8,394 bases of DNA from Thermoplasmatota archaeon (GTDB lineage Archaea > Thermoplasmatota > E2 > DHVEG-1). The stretch covers positions 1 through 8,394 of the forward strand of contig JAHJFH010000028.1 in assembly GCA_018824925.1 (NCBI GenBank). Direction: 5' to 3'. Under the pieces are notes generated by a model. The model worked only from the letters and a program-made list of their open reading frames with translations, searched no databases and was not told where the DNA came from. The translations under genes were made by a program, and so were the position numbers. Below are positions 1-5,725 of the stretch, in pieces (position 1 is the stretch's first letter; each line of letters starts with the position of its first letter).

Positions 1-1
1 A

Positions 2-112
2 GCCCTTGTTGGAGAATATCAGGAATGGTATAATAATGAAAGATATAACTCAGGTGTTCATGACATTCCTGTGAATTTATATCTTTCAAAAAATGTTACC
101 GATCTTACTTGA
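2..112 (+). CDS. Transposase C-terminal fragment (integrase-core type), cut by the window edge
   Basis: The frame is open from the left edge to TGA at 110-112 and encodes 36 residues. It contains EYQEWYNNERYNSGVHDIP, which resembles the end of DDE integrase-core (rve) transposases of the IS481/IS3 type. In those proteins a W-Y-N-x-x-R segment follows the catalytic glutamate helix and is followed by a short P-x-x-x-Y tail. The catalytic DDE residues lie outside the window, so whether the element is intact cannot be judged. The product would act on the ends of its own insertion sequence. Family assignment rests on this short tail only. Confidence 0.6.
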   Translation, partial: ALVGEYQEWYNNERYNSGVHDIPVNLYLSKNVTDLT

Positions 113-133
113 CATTACATAAAGGTAGGTCCG

Positions 134-150
134 AAAAGGAAAATCCTTTT
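134..150. repeat. Perfect 7-bp hairpin just after the transposase
   Basis: AAAAGGA (134-140), loop AAA, TCCTTTT (144-150). It lies 22 nt after the transposase stop and 35 nt before the next start. It could be a terminator-like hairpin of the insertion sequence or part of its end. No T-run follows on the plus strand. The function is inferred only from position. Confidence 0.4.
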
Positions 151-184
151 AAAGTACATCTGTAATGGTATTGTGGGAGATTTA

Positions 185-394
185 ATGGGAGAAATCATTT
201 CGATAACACATTTAAAGAAGAAAACAGCCTCAACACCCATAGTATGTACCAAGTGTGGCGTGAAAATATCCCAAAATGAGCTGTATTATTTGGAAGAAGG
301 TTCGAAACAACATATTCATTCATTAATTGCCCGACGGTTTTGTGTTGTTTGTTATACGAAATATGGTGAAAAAAAATTGTTGAAAGGTTCATAA
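185..394 (+). CDS. Small CxxC/CxxC putative zinc-binding protein
   Basis: This 69-residue protein is of unknown function. Two cysteine pairs, C21/C24 (CTKC) and C53/C56 (CVVC), flank a 28-residue stretch that contains H43 and H45. The layout is typical of a zinc ribbon or treble-clef fold binding one metal ion. It has no membrane segment or signal peptide, and the C-terminus is basic (KYGEKKLLKGS). I chose ATG 185 over an in-frame GTG at 173 because GGGAGAT at 175-181 forms a Shine-Dalgarno site 3-5 nt before the ATG and the GTG overlaps it. It sits alone between a transposase remnant and a tRNA gene. A T-rich stretch (TTTATTTTT) follows about 10 nt after the stop and could end the transcript. 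It may bind nucleic acid or a protein partner; nothing in the sequence decides. Confidence 0.7.
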   Translation: MGEIISITHLKKKTASTPIVCTKCGVKISQNELYYLEEGSKQHIHSLIARRFCVVCYTKYGEKKLLKGS

Positions 395-410
395 TAATTT
401 ATTTTTCGTG

Positions 411-418
411 ATATAATT
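411..418 (+). promoter_or_regulatory. Possible TATA box for tRNA-Leu
   Basis: ATATAATT lies about 60-68 nt before the mature tRNA 5' end. With a normal archaeal TATA-to-start distance of about 25 nt, transcription would begin near 440 and leave a leader of roughly 39 nt for RNase P to remove. This is a weak call because AT-rich DNA holds many such strings. Confidence 0.25.
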
Positions 419-478
419 CAATAAAAGGATGTACAAAAGTTTTTGAGTACCTATTTCTTTGAGGGGTCTCATCTCATC

Positions 479-561
479 GCAGGGGTACCCGAGCGGTCAA
501 AGGGGCAGGGCTTAGGACCCTGTGGCGTAGGTCTTCGAGCGTTCAAATCGCTCCCCCTGCA
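479..561 (+). tRNA. tRNA-Leu, anticodon UAG
   Basis: A full class II cloverleaf can be folded by hand. The acceptor stem GCAGGGG (479-485) pairs with CCCCTGC (554-560), with discriminator A561. The D-arm begins at CCC (488-490) with loop AGCGGTCAAA. The anticodon stem CAGGG (506-510) pairs with CCCTG (518-522) around loop CTTAGGA, giving anticodon TAG at 513-515, which reads CUA and possibly other CUN codons. A long 14-nt variable region (523-536) is characteristic of leucine and serine tRNAs. The T-stem GAGCG (537-541) pairs with CGCTC (549-553) around TTCAAAT. CCA is not encoded, so the CCA-adding enzyme must add it. No intron is visible. Confidence 0.95.
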
Positions 562-584
562 TTAGTATTTCCTATGTGTGACTC

Positions 585-1136
585 ATGAAAGTAATTGCGT
601 TTACTGGAATGCCATTTTCAGGAAAATCGGAAGCGGTGGCTCTCGCTCAAAAACGAGGCTATATTATTATTCGAATGGGAGATTTTGTATGGGGGGAAAC
701 CAAACGACAAGGAAAACCAATAGATGATATCCATGTTGGGAATGTCGCTACACAAATGCGTGAAAAATTTGGAAAAGATATTTGGGCGCAAAAAACCATT
801 GAAAGAATTCATACTTTAGAGCCATCATCTATCGTTATTATTGATGGTATTCGAAATCCTGAAGAAGTCGATCGGTTTAAAAAGGATCTTAGCCATGATT
901 TTATCCTTGTTGCCATACAAGCAACTACTACTGTTAGACATCACAGGGCGTTAAACAGAAAACGTATGGATGATGGAACAAATCTGGATCAGATTCAAAA
1001 ACGAGATAAACGGGAAAAAGGATGGGGGCTTGATACCGTTATCCAGGATGCTGATATTACCATTATAAACAATACTGATATCTCTACATTTCAGCAGAAA
1101 ATCATTAATTTTTTTAATCAATACGAAAAGCGATAG
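585..1136 (+). CDS. UPF0200-type P-loop nucleotide kinase (dephospho-CoA kinase-like)
   Basis: This 183-residue soluble protein has a P-loop kinase fold. The Walker A motif GMPFSGKS is at residues 8-15, a hydrophobic strand plus DGIR (IVIIDGIR, 83-90) is in the Walker B region, and a basic lid-like segment RHHRALNRKRMDD is at 118-130. The C-terminal RDKREKGWGLD...DADITIINN pattern is typical of the archaeal UPF0200 family, which is related to CoaE-type dephospho-CoA kinases. The length fits the family. The substrate is not proven, and archaeal CoA synthesis can use an unrelated GTP-dependent enzyme, so I give no symbol. The ATG at 585 is only 23 nt after the tRNA 3' end and has at best a weak GTGA ribosome site at 577-580. 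The message may therefore be co-transcribed with the tRNA or start very close to the ATG. purS follows after 43 nt on the same strand. Confidence 0.85.
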   Translation: MKVIAFTGMPFSGKSEAVALAQKRGYIIIRMGDFVWGETKRQGKPIDDIHVGNVATQMREKFGKDIWAQKTIERIHTLEPSSIVIIDGIRNPEEVDRFKKDLSHDFILVAIQATTTVRHHRALNRKRMDDGTNLDQIQKRDKREKGWGLDTVIQDADITIINNTDISTFQQKIINFFNQYEKR

Positions 1137-1146
1137 TTTAATCAAC

Positions 1147-1155
1147 AAAATATTT
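1147..1155 (+). promoter_or_regulatory. Possible TATA box before purS
   Basis: AAAATATTT lies about 25-33 nt before the purS ATG at 1180. If used, transcription would start almost at the ATG and give a leaderless message. This fits the lack of a clear Shine-Dalgarno site there. It is inferred from spacing only; purS could equally be read through from the kinase gene. Confidence 0.3.
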
Positions 1156-1179
1156 GATGCTGCCAGCGGGTTGGTATTT

Positions 1180-1431
1180 ATGTTTGAGGCACAGGTGACC
1201 ATCGGATTGAAAAAAGGTGTTTCTGACCCAGAGGGTGTTAACACGTTAAAGGCACTTCAATTACTGGGTTTTACTAATGTGAAGAATGCTGCTACATTTC
1301 GAACGATTGATCTTCTTATTGATGGTTCTGATGAAAACAAGGTTTTACGTGAAGTGGAACAGATGTGTCAGCGCCTCCTAACAAATCCTGTTATACATCA
1401 GTATGAAATCAAGATACTCGAGTCGAAATAG
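1180..1431 (+). CDS. purS: Phosphoribosylformylglycinamidine synthase subunit PurS
   Basis: This 83-residue protein is the small scaffold subunit that bridges PurL and the glutaminase PurQ in the fourth step of de novo purine synthesis (FGAR + glutamine + ATP to FGAM). The family signature is clear: KKGVSDPEG at 11-19, an LLGF...V helix-strand at 28-34, and MCQRLLTNP followed by VIHQYEI near the C-terminus. The length matches PurS. I chose ATG 1180 because it gives the usual PurS N-terminus (MFEAQVTI); an in-frame TTG three codons upstream is less likely. The stop at 1429-1431 lies 15 nt before the purL ATG, so the two are almost certainly one transcript. The purL ribosome site begins at the last base of the purS stop. 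Confidence 0.95.
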   Translation: MFEAQVTIGLKKGVSDPEGVNTLKALQLLGFTNVKNAATFRTIDLLIDGSDENKVLREVEQMCQRLLTNPVIHQYEIKILESK

Positions 1432-1438
1432 AGGGTGA
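1431..1438 (+). promoter_or_regulatory. purL ribosome binding site that decides the start
   Basis: GAGGGTGA resembles the archaeal Shine-Dalgarno GGAGGTGA. It starts at the last base of the purS stop and leaves 8 nt to ATG 1447. The GTG inside it (1435-1437) is in frame with purL and could be mistaken for a start. Confidence 0.65.
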
Positions 1439-1446
1439 AATACCTG

Positions 1447-3807
1447 ATGGTATCACATGAATTAATTACATTGAAATATCCACAAGAGCAGGTTTTTGAA
1501 ATCAATTTATTAGACGCATCTGACAATCAATTAAATGAAGTTTCAAAAACGTTTGGTCTAGCTCTATCCTTATCTGAGATGCATCGTATAAAACAATATT
1601 TTAAGGAAAAAAATCGAAATCCTTTCGACATAGAACTGCAGGCATTAGGACAAGCTTGGTCTGAACATTGTTGTTATAAATCTTCAAAGATCCCTCTTAA
1701 ACAACATATATTTGGTATCGAGGAAAAGCGTATCGTTGCTCGAGAAGATGCGGGTGTTATTGAATTTGATGCAGATCATTATTATTGTGCTGCGCTTGAA
1801 TCCCATAACCATCCTTCAGCTATTGAGCCCTATGGGGGTGCAGCGACTGGTGTTGGAGGTATTGTTCGTGATATTGTCTGCATGGGGGCGCAACCTATTG
1901 CATATATCGACCCATTGTTCTTTGGTCCACTAACACTTCCCTATAAGAACCTACCAAAAGGTGTTAAACATCCTACCTATCTTTTCAAGGGTGTAGTTGA
2001 TGGTATTCGAGATTATGGAAATCGTATCGGGATCCCTACCTTAGCAGGTCAGGTCTATTTTCATCCGGGATATACTGGCAATTGTATAGTTAATGTGGGT
2101 TGCCTTGGTATTATGACAAAAAAAGAGCTTATTCATAGCTGTGCGAAAGCCCCAGGGAATGTATATATATATGTTGGGGGAAAAACTGGTCGGGATGGAA
2201 TACATGGTGTGACGTTTGCCTCAGCTGAGCTTACGGATGATAGTGAAGAAAGTAGTCGTTCAGCAGTGCAGGTGGGAGACCCGATTACAAAGGAACCGTT
2301 GATTCATGCTACTTTGGAATGTAACCGAAAGGGTTTACTTGAGGGATTAAAGGATTTTGGGGGTGGTGGGCTTTCCTGTGTCTGTGGTGAACTTGCGTAT
2401 GCTGCTGGGATGGGTGCTGAAATTCATCTAGATGATGTTCCGTTAAAAGAAGAGGGATTACATCCATGGGAAATATGGGTATCTGAAAGTCAAGAACGCA
2501 TGATGTTTTTAGTCGATCCAAAAAATGTTGATACTGTTTTACATATTTGTCAACAGTGGGATGTTATTGCAGTGCCTATCGGGAAGGTTATCTCTGAACA
2601 GATTACTCGGGTGTTTTATCACGGGAAAAAAATTATTGAGATGGATATGGATTTCTTAACAGGAGGTCCTGTGTATGATCAATGTCAACGACCCGTTCAA
2701 ATGCCAATTATTGAAAAAATCGAAAAGCAACCACCTTCGTATACACCCCCCTCGATCAGCGAAAGTATCTTGGCATTATTGCGCTCACCAAATATCGCGT
2801 CTAAAGAATGGGTGATACGTCAATATGATCATGAAGTCCGGGGAAACACGGTTATAAAACCATTGCAGGGAAAATTAGGGCAGGAGTCACATGGAGATTC
2901 AACAGTTATCAAACCATTAGATAATTCATATCGAGGTTTAGCGGTTACAGCTGATGTAAATCCTCGGTTTATGGAGCGACACCCGTATTGGGGGGCATGT
3001 TCTGCTATTGATGAGGTTTGTCGGAATCTTTCTGCAGTTGGTGCACAGCCTGATTCGTTATTGGATTGTCTAAATTTTGGGAATCCTGAAAAACCGGTTC
3101 GTATGGGAGAGTTTTATGAAGCTTGTCGTGGTCTTGGTGATATGGCGCGGGAATTAAGACTTCCCTTTGTGTCTGGTAATGTAAGTTTTTACAATGAATC
3201 ATTACAAAGTGCAGTTCCACCAACGCCTGAAATTGTTGGAATTGGAATTGTGAAGGATATTAGAAAGTGTGTGACTAGTGATTTAAAACGGGTTGATAAT
3301 CCTCTGTATCTGTTAGGTCGTTCAACTGAAAGAGAATTTGGTGGGTCAGCATATTTTGACATTTTAGGTATTGATGGTGGTTTGGTCCCTCGCACGGATG
3401 CTATGCAGCTTCGTAGCTGTATGGATACTCTTCTCATGACCATAGATAAGGAATATGTTGTTGCATGTCATGATGTGAGTGAGGGGGGGATTGCTGTATG
3501 TTTGTGTGAGATGGCAATCGGCGGTGATTTAGGTGCGTCCATTAATTTACATAAGATTGGTTCTAAATTACGATCGGATGAACTGTTGTTTTCTGAGTCG
3601 AATACCCGGTGGATTGTTGAGATTGACCAGACACAGAAAATGAATTTTGAAAGAGTAGTTCAAAAAAATAGGATTCCCTGCGTTCCTTTTGGAATCACTG
3701 CTGATGATTCAGTAACTATCTTATATGCGTCAAAAAAGCTTGTTTCACTAACGACTAAAGAATTGTATACTATGTGGAGTCAACCTTTGTGGAGCTTGAT
3801 GGGATAA
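1447..3807 (+). CDS. purL: Phosphoribosylformylglycinamidine synthase subunit PurL
   Basis: PurL is the cytoplasmic catalytic subunit that makes FGAM from FGAR, ATP and the ammonia delivered by PurQ. From ATG 1447 it has 786 residues, slightly longer than the roughly 600-760 usual for stand-alone PurL and far shorter than the fused proteobacterial form. Visible motifs: ALGQAWSEHCCYKSS near 66-80 (catalytic His region), ESHNHPSAIEPYGGAATG with GVGGI (118-139, ATP/Mg binding), GDPITKEP (277-284), DFGGGGLSCVCGELA (303-317), ESQERMM (347-353), and a second AIR-synthase-like half with SGNVSFYNES (576-585), FGGSAY (631-636) and HDVSEGGIA (675-683). No truncation is seen. It has no glutaminase domain and purQ is not in the window, so PurQ must be encoded elsewhere. 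The start was set by the Shine-Dalgarno at 1431-1438; an in-frame GTG at 1435 would add four residues. Confidence 0.97.
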   Translation: MVSHELITLKYPQEQVFEINLLDASDNQLNEVSKTFGLALSLSEMHRIKQYFKEKNRNPFDIELQALGQAWSEHCCYKSSKIPLKQHIFGIEEKRIVAREDAGVIEFDADHYYCAALESHNHPSAIEPYGGAATGVGGIVRDIVCMGAQPIAYIDPLFFGPLTLPYKNLPKGVKHPTYLFKGVVDGIRDYGNRIGIPTLAGQVYFHPGYTGNCIVNVGCLGIMTKKELIHSCAKAPGNVYIYVGGKTGRDGIHGVTFASAELTDDSEESSRSAVQVGDPITKEPLIHATLECNRKGLLEGLKDFGGGGLSCVCGELAYAAGMGAEIHLDDVPLKEEGLHPWEIWVSESQERMMFLVDPKNVDTVLHICQQWDVIAVPIGKVISEQITRVFYHGKKIIEMDMDFLTGGPVYDQCQRPVQMPIIEKIEKQPPSYTPPSISESILALLRSPNIASKEWVIRQYDHEVRGNTVIKPLQGKLGQESHGDSTVIKPLDNSYRGLAVTADVNPRFMERHPYWGACSAIDEVCRNLSAVGAQPDSLLDCLNFGNPEKPVRMGEFYEACRGLGDMARELRLPFVSGNVSFYNESLQSAVPPTPEIVGIGIVKDIRKCVTSDLKRVDNPLYLLGRSTEREFGGSAYFDILGIDGGLVPRTDAMQLRSCMDTLLMTIDKEYVVACHDVSEGGIAVCLCEMAIGGDLGASINLHKIGSKLRSDELLFSESNTRWIVEIDQTQKMNFERVVQKNRIPCVPFGITADDSVTILYASKKLVSLTTKELYTMWSQPLWSLMG

Positions 3808-3812
3808 TTAAG

Positions 3813-3882
3813 AATAGCTAAGCTATTGCTAGCATAGTCTGGATCCTATCTTTAAATAGCTCAAGATATTCTTTTTGTTTTT
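3813..3882 (+). terminator. Probable purL transcript end: hairpin plus T-runs
   Basis: AATAGC (3813-3818), loop TAA, GCTATT (3822-3827) begins 6 nt after the purL stop. About 45 nt further come two T5 runs separated by a G (3872-3876 and 3878-3882), typical of archaeal U-tract termination. The T-runs touch the stop codon of the convergent Lrp-type gene, so the two transcripts probably overlap at their 3' ends. Confidence 0.55.
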
Positions 3883-4408
3883 ATAGAAATTCCTTTAGTT
3901 TTGTTTGATTGGGGTTTGTGAGACCATATTTGCGTACTTCAAAAAGATTTTCGAGTAATATGATATCTGCGATGTATCCTTGATAGACGGTTCTTATTGC
4001 GTCACAGAATCGTTTCGCTTGAACGATGTTTTCTGCGGTGAAGTATATCATCCAATCATACATGCCATGGATAAAAAAACTATTTTTTATTGATATGCTA
4101 TCGTTTGGAATGATGTTTACGAGTTTTTTTGAGATGATTGTGTCGATGAGAGTTCGGTCAGCTGGAGCTGAGGTTCTCTTTATTAGAACGGTGTAACCGT
4201 TAACGCCTAATTTATCGTCGTTTACTACTGCGGTGTAGCCCCAAATGGTTTTTTCTTTTTCGAGGCGTTTGATGATGCGCCAGACTTTTTGTCTGGAGAA
4301 ACCGCATTTTTTTCCGATTTTATCTATACTTTCGTTTGAGTTGTGTAAAAGTTCTTGTATGACTTTGATTTCATCTTTATTTATTTGTTGTTTGCTATTT
4401 TTTGGCAT
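3881..4408 (-). CDS. Lrp/AsnC-family transcription regulator
   Basis: The protein has 175 residues from ATG 4408. Residues 9-60 form an AsnC-type winged helix-turn-helix: INKDEIKVIQELL, then SIDKIGKKCGFSRQKVW, RIIKRLEKE and WGYTAVV. The probable recognition helix is 38-50. After it comes a RAM-like ligand/oligomer domain with YTVLIKRT (72-79) and the HGMYDWMIYF strand (114-123). The length is close to the usual 150-170 of the family. Such proteins form dimers or octamers and sense amino acids or other small molecules. The effector cannot be read from sequence. I chose ATG 4408 because AGGTGA lies 8 nt upstream; an in-frame GTG at 4420 lies inside that site. It is divergent from the small-protein cluster starting at 4779 and convergent with purL. 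The shared 370-nt promoter region makes control of that cluster and of itself plausible. Confidence 0.88.
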   Translation of the reverse strand: MPKNSKQQINKDEIKVIQELLHNSNESIDKIGKKCGFSRQKVWRIIKRLEKEKTIWGYTAVVNDDKLGVNGYTVLIKRTSAPADRTLIDTIISKKLVNIIPNDSISIKNSFFIHGMYDWMIYFTAENIVQAKRFCDAIRTVYQGYIADIILLENLFEVRKYGLTNPNQTKLKEFL

Positions 4409-4554
4409 AAGCTTCGTCACCTTTCTATTTCACGAACAAGATATTTATGATGGAATTATTTATTGTCGAGACTTGTTTTACATTACTTTTTGTATGATTT
4501 AATAAATATGAGGAGCCGATATTTACTATATATACATTAACAAAAAATAGTAAT

Positions 4555-4575
4555 AAAATAGGACTAAAATAGGAC
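4555..4575. repeat. Tandem AAAATAGGAC repeat, 11-bp period
   Basis: AAAATAGGAC occurs at 4555-4564 and 4566-4575, one helical turn apart. Two sites on the same DNA face suit cooperative binding by a regulator. The role is inferred. Confidence 0.45.
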
Positions 4576-4682
4576 CATATGCTATTTTCTTTATAATTAG
4601 TAACAGTAGATAATTAACAATAATGTAAACAAAAACACCGTATAATATTTTCCTAAAAATATTTACGGAAAGTTAAAGGGAG

Positions 4683-4699
4683 TGACCAATAATTAGTCA
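4683..4699. promoter_or_regulatory. 17-bp imperfect palindrome, candidate operator
   Basis: TGACCAATAATTAGTCA is symmetric around A4691 with a single mismatched pair (C4687/A4695). Size and AT-rich centre are like Lrp/AsnC-family sites. It lies about 20 nt upstream of the TATA box of the 4779 gene, a position suited to activation. TGACCA recurs at 4726-4731 and 4745-4750, just downstream of the TATA box and near the expected transcription start. Binding by the divergent regulator is inferred. Confidence 0.4.
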
Positions 4700-4715
4700 T
4701 ATTTATCCACATTTC

Positions 4716-4726
4716 CTATATATTTT
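4716..4726 (+). promoter_or_regulatory. TATA box for the small-protein cluster
   Basis: CTATATATTTT lies about 55 nt before ATG 4779. With the usual spacing, transcription would start near 4745 and give a leader of roughly 35 nt that carries the strong ribosome site GAGGAGGTC (4762-4770), 8 nt before the ATG. Confidence 0.5.
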
Positions 4727-4778
4727 GACCAAAGTACTATGGTGTGACCACAAGAAATAATGAGGAGGTCAAAAAACC

Positions 4779-5096
4779 ATGAATAAACATGAAAAAAACC
4801 CCTTTGAAGCAAACCATATGAAACACCACCATGGAAACAACCATGAATTCCCTGAACCTGCGAAAATTAAAGAAATACTCGATGTTGTATCCGAAAAAAT
4901 ACCGGGATTATTAAAGGAACTCAGTAACCTACTTTATAGCCCAGAGAGTGCTCGTAATTATGCACAAGCTGCAGCTACATTCTACAAAGAACTAAGAGAC
5001 GCGGGTATGGATAATCGACAAGCCTTCGAATTAACACAACAATACATGTCAACATTAAATCTAGGACATATCATGAAAGGCTTTAACCACGATTAA
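4779..5096 (+). CDS. Small His-rich helical protein of unknown function
   Basis: This 105-residue soluble protein belongs to a family I cannot name. Residues 13-23 are His-rich (HMKHHHGNNHE) and could bind a metal. The rest is predicted mostly helical: KIKEILDVVSEKIPGLLKELSNLLYS (29-54), then SARNYAQAAATFYKEL and a C-terminal motif F68-x3-L72-x3-G76-x5-A82-x-ELT86-x2-Y89-x4-NL95. The next gene carries the same motif with no gap (11 identities in 28 positions). No transmembrane segment is seen. The start has the strongest ribosome site in the window (GAGGAGGTC, 8-nt spacer), suggesting high translation. It opens a plus-strand cluster divergent from the Lrp-type regulator, whose promoter region holds operator-like repeats. 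Confidence 0.75.
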   Translation: MNKHEKNPFEANHMKHHHGNNHEFPEPAKIKEILDVVSEKIPGLLKELSNLLYSPESARNYAQAAATFYKELRDAGMDNRQAFELTQQYMSTLNLGHIMKGFNHD

Positions 5097-5118
5097 AAAA
5101 AAATTTGAGTGCAACGTT

Positions 5119-5370
5119 ATGGAAATGAAACCTAATCCATCTAACCACGATAAATCACTGAAAATAGTCGGGGTATTACTCCCCTCACTTCCTTTTCTTG
5201 GGTATCGACTACTTCGGGAATATCTACGTTTCAAGACTTCGGCAAATAAAGCTGGAAAGATCTTTGAACAAGAACTAATCAAACAAGGATTATCTTTGGA
5301 TGTCGCACAAGAATTAACATTGAGTTATCTCGAATCCCGAAATCTACAAAATACTATACTCTCGTGGTAA
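5119..5370 (+). CDS. Small membrane-anchored relative of the preceding protein
   Basis: This 83-residue protein is of unknown function. The N-terminal part has one hydrophobic segment (IVGVLLPSLPFLGY, 16-29) followed by basic residues, so it is probably a single-pass or membrane-associated protein. Residues 49-76 match the C-terminal motif of the upstream protein without gaps: F49, EL53, G57, A63, ELT67, Y70, NL76 at identical spacing. This suggests duplication followed by change of the N-terminus. It starts 22 nt after the upstream stop with a weak GAGTG site (5106-5110) and is probably in the same transcript. A second in-frame ATG lies two codons on. The pair could act as soluble and membrane partners; this is inference. 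Confidence 0.7.
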   Translation: MEMKPNPSNHDKSLKIVGVLLPSLPFLGYRLLREYLRFKTSANKAGKIFEQELIKQGLSLDVAQELTLSYLESRNLQNTILSW

Positions 5371-5389
5371 ACTCCCCTAAATTTTTTTT

Positions 5390-5613
5390 ATGTTGCACTT
5401 GTCGGTCTCCAGAAAAAAACTCATGGTCGTGTTCTTCTAGAAAAAACAACAAAAAAATTGATTCAAATTCTGGATAACAAAGGCATAGGAGAAAAAAATG
5501 TTCTCCGAATCATTTCATCAAATCATACGATTGTATTTGAATATGACCATCGACTTTTTTGTATAAGCCGTTCTCTTGGAGAAGATGTCACCATACTATC
5601 AATTCCTGGATAG
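5390..5613 (+). pseudogene. Start-less or frameshifted small gene of unknown function
   Basis: From 5371 to TAG 5611-5613 one frame stays open for 80 codons in AT-rich DNA and reads like a real protein, for example KTHGRVLLEKTTKKLIQILD and SNHTIVFEYDHRLFCISRS. It has no ATG or GTG and its first TTG is at 5458 (51 residues). An ATG at 5390 lies in the neighbouring frame and stops at a TAG near 5440. Its codons AGA-AAA-AAA run through A7 at 5413-5419, where a -1 shift would join the long frame. So this is a gene broken by a homopolymer indel, a case of -1 frameshifting, or a gene with an unusual start. There is no ribosome site before 5390. I recognise no family. Confidence 0.4.
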
Positions 5614-5680
5614 TCTAGTGTAATTAACACCGAAATTATGTGGATCTAGGCCATATATGAATTGGTTGATGCCATCATTC

Positions 5681-5687
5681 TTATATA
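5681..5687 (+). promoter_or_regulatory. TATA box for the zinc-ribbon membrane protein
   Basis: TTATATA is centred near 5684. Transcription would start near 5710, just before the ribosome site GGAGG at 5716-5720. This spacing supports ATG 5726 and argues against the upstream in-frame ATG at 5657, which would precede the promoter. Confidence 0.45.
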
Positions 5688-5725
5688 CCTTAACCTATTT
5701 TAATATGATAAAAACGGAGGAGATT

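Larger units (their letters stand above)
4409..4778. other. Divergent AT-rich intergenic region with promoter and operator-like elements
   Basis: I see no convincing gene here on either strand. The stretch is AT-rich and separates the minus-strand Lrp-type gene from the plus-strand small-protein cluster. It holds TATA-like strings for both directions (minus strand near 4490-4540, plus strand at 4716-4724), an 11-bp tandem repeat, a 17-bp imperfect palindrome, three TGACCA boxes and an inverted pair of TTTACATTA/TAATGTAAA (4477-4485 and 4621-4629). Those worth their own entry are listed separately. Confidence 0.6.

Noticed and set aside
3189..3443. Minus-strand frames inside purL, and others near 2309-2521 and 3005-3223
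   Set aside because: They are antisense to intact, motif-rich purL sequence and have no ribosome sites.
5119..5613. Stop-codon readthrough joining the 83-residue gene to the next in-frame stretch
   Set aside because: The two are in the same frame, separated only by TAA 5368-5370, but TAA is not a known recoded stop in archaea and no signal for readthrough is visible. The frameshift or pseudogene explanation is simpler.
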